A stretch of DNA of 64,000 nucleotides. Origin: an uncultured Oscillibacter sp. (lineage in GTDB: Bacteria; Bacillota; Clostridia; Oscillospirales; Oscillospiraceae). Position numbers and translations under genes: made by a program. How positions within the stretch are numbered: position 1 is the stretch's first letter; every line of letters begins with the position of its first letter. Location of the stretch: assembly GCA_910586735.1 (NCBI GenBank), contig CAJUJW010000003.1, forward strand, positions 6,145 through 70,144, read 5' to 3'. Below, piece by piece: positions 40,745 through 47,751 of the stretch. Below the pieces are notes generated by a model, which was given only the letters and a program-made list of their open reading frames with translations, was not told the origin of the DNA and ran no database searches.

Positions 40745-42123
40745 GCGAGACGGGATTTCGGATTTTCAATCAGGCGTTTTCCGCTGGAGCGGAGTTGACC
40801 TACGCCGTTCTGCTCACCGCCTTCTTCAAGCCCTTTCTGACCGGCCAGGGCCGGAAGTGGCGGAAGCCGCTGATTGTTTTTTCCGTCTACATGCTGTTTG
40901 AGATTGTCTGCAATTGGGCGGCGCTGCCCCAGGGCGCCTTCGGACTGCTCCTGATGGCGATGCTGCTGGCGGTTTCCAGGTGGATTGGCCTGGAAAAGCC
41001 GTCTGTGTTCCTCCTGACCCTGCTCTACTTCAACGCCAGGATTTCCAGCGGCCTGATGGTGCAGAGCCTGTATTTTATCGTGGAGCGGTCCGTCCCCTGC
41101 CGCCTGGAGCCGCCGGAGGCGGTCTTTCTCCGGGCCGCCCTGCTGGTGACGCTGTTTCTGCTGTCCCACGCCGCCCTGCTGGCCGTCATGCTCTATGCCC
41201 TCCAGCGGCAGACGCGGAAGCAGGGCATGACGCTCCACGGTTGGGAACTGTGTTATCTCGCCCTGGTGCCGGCGGCGGGGATTCTGTTCGGACAGGTGAT
41301 TTCCCGGATTCTGGTGGAGTTCAAGGACGGCGTCCTGCTCCAGCTCTACGAGCGCCACCCGGCGTTTCTGGCGGTGATGCCGGTGCTGGCCCTGCTGTTC
41401 TACGCCGGGGCCTGGTTGACCATCGCCTTTCAGCAGGGCATGGCGGCGCTCCGGGAGGAACAGGCCACCCACTATATGGAGTACCAGCAGACACAGGCAA
41501 TCCGGGCGCGCATCCACGAGGCGGAACAGTTCTACACCCGTATCCGGGAACTGAAGCACGAAATGCGGGGCCACCTGACCAACATCAAAGGGCTGGCCCG
41601 GAGCGGCGAATACGCCAGCCTGGAGGACTATATCGCCAAAATGGATGACAGCATAAGCGGCTTTGCGCTGACGCTCCAGACGGGCAACCCGGTCACGGAC
41701 GTGATTGTCAATGATACGCGGCGGCGGTGCCTTGACCTGGGCGTCCGCTTCCAGGCGGAATTCCACTACCCCGATCCGGGGGCCTATGACGCCTTTGACG
41801 TGGGGATCATCCTGCAAAACCTGCTGCAAAACGCGGTGGAGGCTTGCGGGAAGGTGGACGAGGGCGAGCGGTTTATCGCGCTGGCCGGAAAGAGGAGGGG
41901 ACGGTTCTTTCTGATCGAGGTCAAGAATTCTTTCGCGGGCGAGGTGGTATTCGGGCGGGACGGCTTGCCCGTCACAACGAAGCAGGAGGACGCCTCCATG
42001 CACGGCATTGGCCTTGCCAACGTGCGCCGGGAGGCGGAGAAGTACATGGGAGAATTGGAGCTGAAAGCGGTTCAGCGGGAATTTTCCGCGGCGGTTCTAT
42101 TGCAGGAAAGGAGCGGCGCATGA
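40741..42123 (+). CDS. AgrC-like GHKL sensor kinase
   Basis: 460 aa. Six or seven N-terminal hydrophobic segments (about 15-240), then a dimerisation helix with ELKHEMRGHLTNIKGLARSG (phospho-His near 270), N-box NLLQNAVEACG and G-box HGIGLANVRREAEKY. Typical partner of LytTR regulators that sense peptides or envelope signals. No peptide precursor or AgrB-like protease lies nearby. Its stop overlaps the next ATG. Confidence 0.93.
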   Translation: MSETGFRIFNQAFSAGAELTYAVLLTAFFKPFLTGQGRKWRKPLIVFSVYMLFEIVCNWAALPQGAFGLLLMAMLLAVSRWIGLEKPSVFLLTLLYFNARISSGLMVQSLYFIVERSVPCRLEPPEAVFLRAALLVTLFLLSHAALLAVMLYALQRQTRKQGMTLHGWELCYLALVPAAGILFGQVISRILVEFKDGVLLQLYERHPAFLAVMPVLALLFYAGAWLTIAFQQGMAALREEQATHYMEYQQTQAIRARIHEAEQFYTRIRELKHEMRGHLTNIKGLARSGEYASLEDYIAKMDDSISGFALTLQTGNPVTDVIVNDTRRRCLDLGVRFQAEFHYPDPGAYDAFDVGIILQNLLQNAVEACGKVDEGERFIALAGKRRGRFFLIEVKNSFAGEVVFGRDGLPVTTKQEDASMHGIGLANVRREAEKYMGELELKAVQREFSAAVLLQERSGA

Positions 42124-42431
42124 ACAACACGATAGATCTCAACTATTTGACAAGGCCGTCTAGACAATTTCCCTCAAGCGGTTTTGCCCGTTCAACACAA
42201 ACGGGCGGCGGCAGCTTTGGGGAAATGGCGGCTCAGCTCAGGGCGGAACAGGAGGGCCCGGCGGTCTTTGAAGATAAGGCCGAAGGCGGCTTCTGGGAAC
42301 AGCGCGTGGAGCGCCAGAAAGAATTTATGGAGCTCCAGCAAAAAGCGGCGGCCCGGCGGCGGATGCTGATGAAGCTCCGCATGAATGGCGGTTCCGTCAG
42401 CGCGGCGGAACTTTTGATGGGGATGCTTTAA
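42120..42431 (+). CDS. 103-aa protein, unknown, short member of a modular pair
   Basis: Starts MNNTIDLNYLTRPS; GGGSFGEMAAQL at about 29-40; C-terminal helical block FWEQRVERQKEFMELQQKA then ARRRMLMKL and a LLMGML end. These two ends recur in the next protein, whose central domain is absent here. No signal peptide, membrane helix or Cys. ATGA overlap with the kinase gene ties it to the two-component system. No family recognised. Confidence 0.82.
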   Translation: MNNTIDLNYLTRPSRQFPSSGFARSTQTGGGSFGEMAAQLRAEQEGPAVFEDKAEGGFWEQRVERQKEFMELQQKAAARRRMLMKLRMNGGSVSAAELLMGML

Positions 42432-42446
42432 GGGGAGGAAACAATT

Positions 42447-43454
42447 GTGAGCAATACGATTCAGGCAGGTTACGGGGCGCGGGCATACGGCGCCTCCGCA
42501 AAGGCCCGTGAGACGAAACAGGCGGGGACGCAGGGCGGCAGCTTCATGGATATGGCGGCGCAGGCCAGCAGAAGCAGGGCCAGCACGTTTGCCGCCGGCC
42601 TGGGCGGTCTGGCGGGCATGGCGGCGACGCCCGCCAGACTGATGATGGATTTGGCGGTTCGGTCCGGCGGACAGGCACAGGCCGAGGGCGCGGCGGCGGC
42701 AGAGGCCCCCTCTCTGGAAACCATGCTGAAAGCGAAATATCCCAACATCCACTACCACGTCTTTGACGCCGGCAGCGGTTACTGGCGCACCAGGAACGAC
42801 TACCCCCACTACCTGCTGTACCAGGACGGAGACAAGGCCAAGGAAACGCTGGAGAATTGGCAGCCCTCCGGGGCCAATCCCTTCTACGGCTCCATAGACG
42901 GCAGGTTTATCGCCCCGAAGGAGATTCACGCCCTGGGAAACGTCCCGCCGGGGAGCAAGGCCGTGGTCATCCACCCCAAGGTGCAGGAGCGCATGGAGGA
43001 AGACCCGGCCTACGCCCAGGAGATTTTCGCGAAGATTGACGCCTGGTTTGCCTTTGACGCGGCGCGGAACGAGGCCATCATGCCCGGCAGTACCTGGGAT
43101 ATGTCCCAGGCCGTCGCCATCGGGGAGGACGGCAATATCTGCAACGCCTGTTCCTCCAGCGCGGGCGGGGAGATTACCTATTCAAAGAGCGGTTCTGACG
43201 ATGAAGAAAGCTGGTGGGATTTGCGCATGGCCCGCCACGCCGAGTTTATGAAGCTGGCGGTGGAAAAGCAGACGCAGCGGCGCCTCCAGGCTGACCAGCT
43301 GGCCGCGTCCGCCGCAGCGAGGTCCCGGCTTGCCGCCATGCTGACGGGCGGGAACCTGCGGGAGATTTTCGGTAATGAGATTGCCGGGGTTCCCGTCGAA
43401 ACCGTTTTGGCGATTACGCAGGGGCAGGTTTGGGGCGGCGGGGCGGTTTTGTGA
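42447..43454 (+). CDS. 335-aa protein, unknown, long member of a modular pair
   Basis: GTG start with AGGGGAGG. N-terminus MSNTIQAGYGARAYGAS and GGSFMDMAAQASRS echo the 103-aa neighbour. The centre (about 90-250) has YPNIHYHVFDAGSGYW, GSKAVVIHPKVQERMEEDPA (vaguely like DUF6033-type proteins, from memory) and ICNACSSSAGG with two Cys. C-terminal block SWWDLRMARHAEFMKLAVEK aligns with FWEQRVERQKEFMELQQK of the neighbour. No export signal. Likely output or target of the LytTR/GHKL system; function unknown. Confidence 0.82.
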   Translation: MSNTIQAGYGARAYGASAKARETKQAGTQGGSFMDMAAQASRSRASTFAAGLGGLAGMAATPARLMMDLAVRSGGQAQAEGAAAAEAPSLETMLKAKYPNIHYHVFDAGSGYWRTRNDYPHYLLYQDGDKAKETLENWQPSGANPFYGSIDGRFIAPKEIHALGNVPPGSKAVVIHPKVQERMEEDPAYAQEIFAKIDAWFAFDAARNEAIMPGSTWDMSQAVAIGEDGNICNACSSSAGGEITYSKSGSDDEESWWDLRMARHAEFMKLAVEKQTQRRLQADQLAASAAARSRLAAMLTGGNLREIFGNEIAGVPVETVLAITQGQVWGGGAVL

Positions 43455-43593
43455 TTTGACGTTGCTTTTCTGCATCTTCGCCATTTGCCCTTTCCTTTTT
43501 AAGGCGGCCTAAATATATCAAGGTCTGTGCGGGCCATTCCCTCAGATACTGCCCTTCTATCGGCAGTATGCGAGGAAGGGGGTGTATGCGGGG

Positions 43594-43734
43594 GAAACCG
43601 GGCGGTTTCCCCCGCATATTTAATAAGGCCCCGCCGCAGCGGAACCGGGCGGTTTCCCCCGCATATTCAATAAGGCCCCGCCGCAACGGAACCGGGCGGT
43701 TTCCCCTGCATATTCAATAAAGCCCCGCCGCAGC
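43594..43734. repeat. Three tandem 47-bp repeats
   Basis: Units begin at 43594, 43641 and 43688: GGAACCGGGCGGTTTCCCCC then GCATATTCAATAAGGCCCCG and CCGCAGC, with few changes. Each contains a GGAAACCGGGCGGTTTCC hairpin. No variable spacers, so not CRISPR. The 350-bp gap (43455-43804) otherwise contains a CCGCCTTTTGC/GCAAAAGGCGG hairpin and the tRNA terminator. Confidence 0.9.
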
Positions 43735-43768
43735 GGCCGCCTTTTGCTGTAGGCAAAAGGCGGGTGCC

Positions 43769-43805
43769 AAAAAAGGGAAACACGCTCTGCGTGTTTCCCT
43801 TTTTT
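43769..43805 (-). terminator. Terminator of tRNA-Leu
   Basis: Perfect 17-bp arms AAAAAAGGGAAACACGC / GCGTGTTTCCCTTTTTT with a 3-base loop, directly after the tRNA on the minus strand. Its first A is the end of the encoded CCA. Confidence 0.93.
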
Positions 43806-43889
43806 GGTACGCCCGAGGGGACTTGAACCCCTACCCGTCGCCGGAATGGAACCTAAATCCATCGTGTCTGCCAATTTCACCACGGGCGC
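43805..43889 (-). tRNA. tRNA-Leu (anticodon UAG)
   Basis: Minus strand. Acceptor arms GCGCCCG / CGGGCGT (G1-U72), D-arm, anticodon stem ATGGA / TCCAT with loop TTTAGGT giving UAG, a long class II variable arm (CCGGCGACGGG), T-arm AGGGGTTCAAGTCCCCT, discriminator A and encoded CCA. Reads CUN leucine codons. The ORF track frame across it is spurious. Confidence 0.96.
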
Positions 43890-43999
43890 ATAAGGCTACA
43901 GATAATTATACCACAGCCCGCCGCCCGCCGTCCAGCCTTATTTTTTCCCGTCTCCCTTTTCCCCGCCGCCGGGCGGCTTCCACATTTTTGCAAAAGGCA

Positions 44000-44028
44000 T
44001 TGAACCCAGCGCCGTTATCCGCTATAAT
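44000..44028 (+). promoter_or_regulatory. Intact promoter before a broken gene
   Basis: TTGAAC, 17-bp spacer, TATAAT. It drives the GIY-YIG remnant at 44071 and perhaps pyridoxamine kinase beyond. Confidence 0.8.
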
Positions 44029-44070
44029 GGAACCGGCAATAACAAAAACCGGCACGGGAGGGAAGAGGAC

Positions 44071-44226
44071 ATGGCCGCTCACGGCAAAAGCATCAACGTT
44101 TTTCTCATGGATGGAGCGTGGGGCGGACGCCCGGGCCGTGCAGACGGCGGAGGGCTTCGCCGTCCTGGCCGGAAGCGTTTTGTGCCGGGGCGGGTTTCGT
44201 GGTCTGCCGGGAGAAGGGTGGGCCCT
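44071..44226 (+). pseudogene. GIY-YIG/DUF4357 nuclease remnant
   Basis: ATG with GGGAGGG reads MAAHGKSINVFLMDG, which I recognise as the start of a GIY-YIG protein type carrying a C-terminal DUF4357. After 15 codons the frame is nonsense, but one frame over (from 44111) GADARAVQTAEGFAVLAGS matches DUF4357. The whole GIY-YIG catalytic domain (about 250 aa) is missing. The 537-bp gap 43890-44426 otherwise holds its promoter and two repeats. Confidence 0.55.
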
Positions 44227-44233
44227 GGAGGAG

Positions 44234-44357
44234 CGGGCCGCCGAGGGCAGCGGCCCCTACCGATAGAAAATGGGGGGTGCAACGAACCGGCCATCGCTGG
44301 TTGCCACGCCGCCCCGCCCGTCAGGGCCGGAAAGCGCCTCCCCCTTTCGGAGGAGAA
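44234..44357 (-). repeat. Palindrome plus second repeat family, copy 2
   Basis: 44234-44260 is a GTAGGGGC-type palindrome on the minus strand (one arm mismatch). 44271-44357 is the inverted copy of 39820-39903. Confidence 0.8.
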
Positions 44358-44426
44358 AAAGCCCCCCGCCCCGCAGGGGCAAGTAAAAAGCCCCCCTTTT
44401 GGGGGAAGAAGAAAGGAGTCCCCGCC

Positions 44427-45281
44427 ATGCCAACACCCCGCGCCGCCGTCATTCACGACCTCTCCGGCTTCGGCCGCTGTTCCCTTACCGAGGTCATCCC
44501 CATCCTCTCCGTCATGGGGGTCCAGTGCTGCCCCCTGCCCACCGCCTTCCTCTCCACCCACACCGGGGGCTTCACCGGCTTCACTTTCCTGGACATGACC
44601 GAGGAGCTGCCCAGGGCCACGGCCCACTGGAAGTCCCTGGGCCTCCAATTCCAGGCCGTCTACAGCGGCTTCTTGGGCAGCGAGCGCCAGATCGGCATTG
44701 TGGCGGACTTCATTCGCGCTTTCCGGGGGCCGGACACCCTGGTGGTCGTCGACCCCGTCATGGGGGACGATGGGAAAGCCTACCAGACCTACACCCCCGC
44801 CATGTGCGCCGGCATGGCCCGGCTGGCGGAACTGGCCGACGTGATCACCCCCAACCTCACCGAGGCCGCTTTTCTCCTGAACCGGGACTATGGGGACCTG
44901 CTGGACGGGGGCCGGAGGCTCCACGACGAGAGAGCCCTGGCCCGGCTGGCGGAGGAGCTGAGCCTGGGCGGAAAGCGCTCCGTGGCCCTCACCGGGGCGG
45001 CGCTGTCCCCGGGTCGCACCGGGGCCATGTGCTTCGACGCCCGGACGGGCCGGGCCGAGGCCGTCCAGACGGAGTTTGTGGCCCACCCCCTCCACGGCAC
45101 GGGGGACATCTTCGCCAGCGTGCTGACCGGGGCCCTGATGCGGGGGGATTCCCTCCGGGACGCGGCGGCTTTGGCGGTGGACTTCATCCATGAGTGCGCC
45201 CTGCGGACCGTGGAACAGGGCCTGTCCCTCCAGGAGGGCGTGGACTTTGAGCCTTTGCTGGGGCGGCTGCTGCCTCGATAA
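44427..45281 (+). CDS. Pyridoxamine/pyridoxal kinase
   Basis: 284 aa from ATG 44427 with AAAGGAG. Ribokinase fold: HDLSGFGRCSLTEVIPILS at the N-terminus, VVVDPVMGDDGKAYQTY (metal/ATP loop), ADVITPNLTEAAFL, and HPLHGTGDIFASVLTGAL with catalytic Asp. Phosphorylates B6 vitamers (PdxY/PdxK type). A palindrome followed by seven T at 45354-45387 probably terminates it. Confidence 0.92.
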   Translation: MPTPRAAVIHDLSGFGRCSLTEVIPILSVMGVQCCPLPTAFLSTHTGGFTGFTFLDMTEELPRATAHWKSLGLQFQAVYSGFLGSERQIGIVADFIRAFRGPDTLVVVDPVMGDDGKAYQTYTPAMCAGMARLAELADVITPNLTEAAFLLNRDYGDLLDGGRRLHDERALARLAEELSLGGKRSVALTGAALSPGRTGAMCFDARTGRAEAVQTEFVAHPLHGTGDIFASVLTGALMRGDSLRDAAALAVDFIHECALRTVEQGLSLQEGVDFEPLLGRLLPR

Positions 45282-45301
45282 CCGGTACGCTTTCGGGGGG
45301 A

Positions 45302-45492
45302 CGGGCCGCCCAGGGGGGCGGCCCCTACGGTCCGTCTATCGGCAGAACGCTGAGTAGGGGCCGCCGCCCTCGGCGGCCCGTTTTTTTCGGGCATGCCCTA
45401 TTCGGAGATTTTATTGTAGGGGCGGCTGTCAGCCGCCCGTCCTTTTCAAACGCTGGACCTCCCGGAGAACGGGCGATTGATAATCGCCCCTA
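45302..45492. repeat. Cluster of four GTAGGGGC-type palindromes
   Basis: 45302-45328 (minus), 45354-45380 (plus, followed by TTTTTTT, so able to act as terminator), 45415-45439 (plus) and 45470-45492 (minus, GGGCGATTGATAATCGCCCC). Arms differ in sequence between copies yet stay complementary. First two are joined by TCTATCGGCAGAACGC. Confidence 0.9.
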
Positions 45493-45502
45493 CACAATGC
45501 TG

Positions 45503-45537
45503 AAAAAGGCGCTCAGAGCGATGCTCTGAGCGCCTTT
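45503..45537 (-). terminator. Terminator of the 5'-nucleotidase gene
   Basis: Perfect 15-bp arms AAAGGCGCTCAGAGC / GCTCTGAGCGCCTTT, 3-base loop, TTTTT on the minus strand. Confidence 0.92.
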
Positions 45538-45558
45538 CGTATGCCGGGAATTCTCCCC

Positions 45559-47550
45559 TTACGCGGCGGGGATCACCAGGACCTGGCCGATGCGCAGGTC
45601 GCTGGGGTTCTTGATGGCGGCCTTGTTGGCCTGGTAAATCAGGGTCCACTGACGGCCCGTGCCGTAGGCCTTCTGGGCGATGCTCCACAGGCAGTCGCCG
45701 GATTTGACCACGTAGCCGCCCTCAGCCACAGTGGGGACGGGGGCAGGGGCGGGCTCGGGGGCCGGTTCCGGTACGGGCTCCGGCTCAGGAGCGGGCGCGG
45801 GCGCGGGTGCAGGCTCGGGGGCAGGGGCGGGCTCGGGAGCCGGTTCGGGTGTAGGCTCCCCGGCGGGGGCGGGGGTCTCGGGCGCGGCCGTGCCGATGCT
45901 GATGCGGCCCGCAGGCTCGCCGTAGGCCTCGGCGGTGACGACGCCGTCCAGCTCCTCTTTGATGTAGTCCATCAGGACCTCGTCCATGGGCAGACCCAGG
46001 TCGTAGTTGGTCTTGGCGGAGGCGAAAGCGTAGTAGGTGTCGCCTCCGGCGGCCATGAAGTCGTTGGTGGCGATGGAGTAGGTGGCCTTTTCGTCAAAGG
46101 CTTTCCCGCCCACGGAGTTGATGGTCACGCGCTCGATGGAGGCGGGCTTGTGGTAGGTGGAGCCGGGATACAGGTCCCCGGCCTTGAACTCCTTGCCGGT
46201 CTCCACGACAAACTCGATGCCGCTGACCTGGGGGAAGCCGCCGATGGCGGTGGGGGTGCAGTGGGTGGAGGCTTCCAGGGCCTCCAGCAGCTCGGCGCCG
46301 GTGACCTTGACGATGCTCAGGGTGTTGCCGAAGGGCAGGACCGTGTTGACATCCTTTTTGGTGATGTCTCCGGCGGCGATGGGGGCCCGGATGCCTCCGC
46401 CGTTGGTGACGGCGGCGTCCACGGTTTCCCCGTTCTTAGCCGCGCCCCAGACCAGGGCGTCGGTGATCAGGTCGCCCAGGTTGGTCTCTTCCGTGCGGTT
46501 GCCGGGGTCCTTGTCCCCGTTCAGCAGGACCTCGGTTTTGGCGAAAGCCGCGCCGTAGTCGTCGTCAATCTGCTTCTGGATGGCGGCGGCCCGGTCGGCC
46601 ACTTCCTGCACGCCCTCCAGGGTGACGGACTCCAGGGGGATGTTCCGGGCGGCGCAGCCGTCCTTGGTCAGGGTGATGGCGCCCACGTTGGCCAGCTTGG
46701 TGCCGGTGGAGGTCACCAGGGTCTTGCCGGGTTCGGCGGCGATCATGGAGGTCTCCCCGGTGATGACGCTGCCCTGCTCGGGCAGGGTCTCCAGGGTCTC
46801 GCCGGCGGCCTCGGCCACCTTGTCCATGGTGGAGTGGGAGTGTCCGTCGATGAGAACATCGATGCCCTCCACGGCGGCCAGCAGGTCGACGGAGCGGTTG
46901 CCCTTGGACTCGTCGTCAATGCCCAGGTGGGCCAGGCACACGACAAAGTCGCAGCCCTCGTCCTTCAATGCCTTGACCTCGGCCTGGGCGATGGCGAACA
47001 TATCCTTGCCGGCGGGGAAGGTGACGCCCTTGATTTTGGCGGGGTGGGCCTTGGTGGCGGTCTCAGGGGTGCTGAGGCCGAAGACGCCGATCTTCTCCCC
47101 GCCGGGGGCGGTGAAGACGGTGTGGGGGTTCTCGGCCTTGCCGTCCACCAGCACGTTGGCGGAGACCACGGGGAACTTGGCGTCCTTGGCCACTTCCTTG
47201 AAGTTGGGGTAGCCGTAGTCAAACTCGTGGTTTCCGATGGTGGCCGCGTCATAGCCCGCCAGGTTCATCAGCTCCACGGCGGTCTTGCCCTGGGAGACGC
47301 TGACGGTGGGGTCCCCCTGGATGTAGTCGCCGGCGTCCAGCAGCAGGGTATAGGCCCCCGCGTCCTGGAAGGACTGCTTCAGCGCGGCCACTTTGGCGTA
47401 TCCGGCGATGGCGCCGTGTACGTCGTTGGTGTGGAGGATGACGATTTGGCCCTCCATGGGCTTGGCCGCTTCCTCCGCGCTGGCGGTGACGGTCAGGGAG
47501 AACATCATCACAAGCGCCAGCAGCAGGGACAGGAACTTCTTAGTCTGCAT
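45559..47550 (-). CDS. Exported 5'-nucleotidase/2',3'-cyclic phosphodiesterase with LysM
   Basis: 663 aa from ATG 47550 with GGAGG. Signal peptide about 1-25. Metallophosphoesterase domain: VILHTNDVHGAIAGYAK, IGNHEFDYGYPNF, DVLIDGHSHSTMD. C-terminal 5'-nucleotidase domain about 330-520 (TNGGGIRAPIAAGDIT, NDFMAAGGDTYYAF). Then a long Pro/Ala/Glu linker (about 545-605) and a terminal LysM (YVVKSGDCLWSIAQKAYG) that would hold it on peptidoglycan. Salvages phosphate and nucleosides outside the cell. Confidence 0.93.
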   Translation of the reverse strand: MQTKKFLSLLLALVMMFSLTVTASAEEAAKPMEGQIVILHTNDVHGAIAGYAKVAALKQSFQDAGAYTLLLDAGDYIQGDPTVSVSQGKTAVELMNLAGYDAATIGNHEFDYGYPNFKEVAKDAKFPVVSANVLVDGKAENPHTVFTAPGGEKIGVFGLSTPETATKAHPAKIKGVTFPAGKDMFAIAQAEVKALKDEGCDFVVCLAHLGIDDESKGNRSVDLLAAVEGIDVLIDGHSHSTMDKVAEAAGETLETLPEQGSVITGETSMIAAEPGKTLVTSTGTKLANVGAITLTKDGCAARNIPLESVTLEGVQEVADRAAAIQKQIDDDYGAAFAKTEVLLNGDKDPGNRTEETNLGDLITDALVWGAAKNGETVDAAVTNGGGIRAPIAAGDITKKDVNTVLPFGNTLSIVKVTGAELLEALEASTHCTPTAIGGFPQVSGIEFVVETGKEFKAGDLYPGSTYHKPASIERVTINSVGGKAFDEKATYSIATNDFMAAGGDTYYAFASAKTNYDLGLPMDEVLMDYIKEELDGVVTAEAYGEPAGRISIGTAAPETPAPAGEPTPEPAPEPAPAPEPAPAPAPAPEPEPVPEPAPEPAPAPVPTVAEGGYVVKSGDCLWSIAQKAYGTGRQWTLIYQANKAAIKNPSDLRIGQVLVIPAA

Positions 47551-47599
47551 TCTGTTACCTCCTCTTTGTTCTCGGGCCCAGGCCCGTTTCCTGACAACC

Positions 47600-47608
47600 A
47601 TTATAGCA
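47600..47608 (-). promoter_or_regulatory. Extended -10 promoter of the 5'-nucleotidase gene
   Basis: Minus strand TGCTATAAT; no good -35. An ACTTT..AAAGT inverted repeat lies just upstream. Confidence 0.6.
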
Positions 47609-47685
47609 CACTTTTTCCAAATAGAAAGTGGAAAGTTTCCCGGCGGGGAAATTTTTTCCGGCCCCGGTCCCCGGCGGGAGAGGAG

Positions 47686-47714
47686 TTGAAAACCCCCATG
47701 ACTCCTGCTATACT
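47686..47714 (+). promoter_or_regulatory. Promoter of the hydantoinase-type gene
   Basis: TTGAAA, 17-bp spacer, TATACT, 37 bp before the start codon. Confidence 0.85.
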
Positions 47715-47751
47715 GTTCCTACAGAATACTTTAGGAACGGAGGAACACCAA

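Noticed and set aside
43620..43883. Minus-strand ORF beginning MVKLADTMDLGSIPATG
   Set aside because: Translation of tRNA-Leu, a well-known false ORF.
39667..44427. Integrative element using tRNA-Leu as attachment site
   Set aside because: No integrase gene and no duplicated tRNA 3' end were seen in the window; only inverted repeat copies bracket the region.
45541..47751. Long in-frame extension upstream of the hydantoinase gene, giving an apparent 1195-aa protein
   Set aside because: The extension is antisense to the 5'-nucleotidase gene; a promoter and start at 47686-47752 define the real gene.
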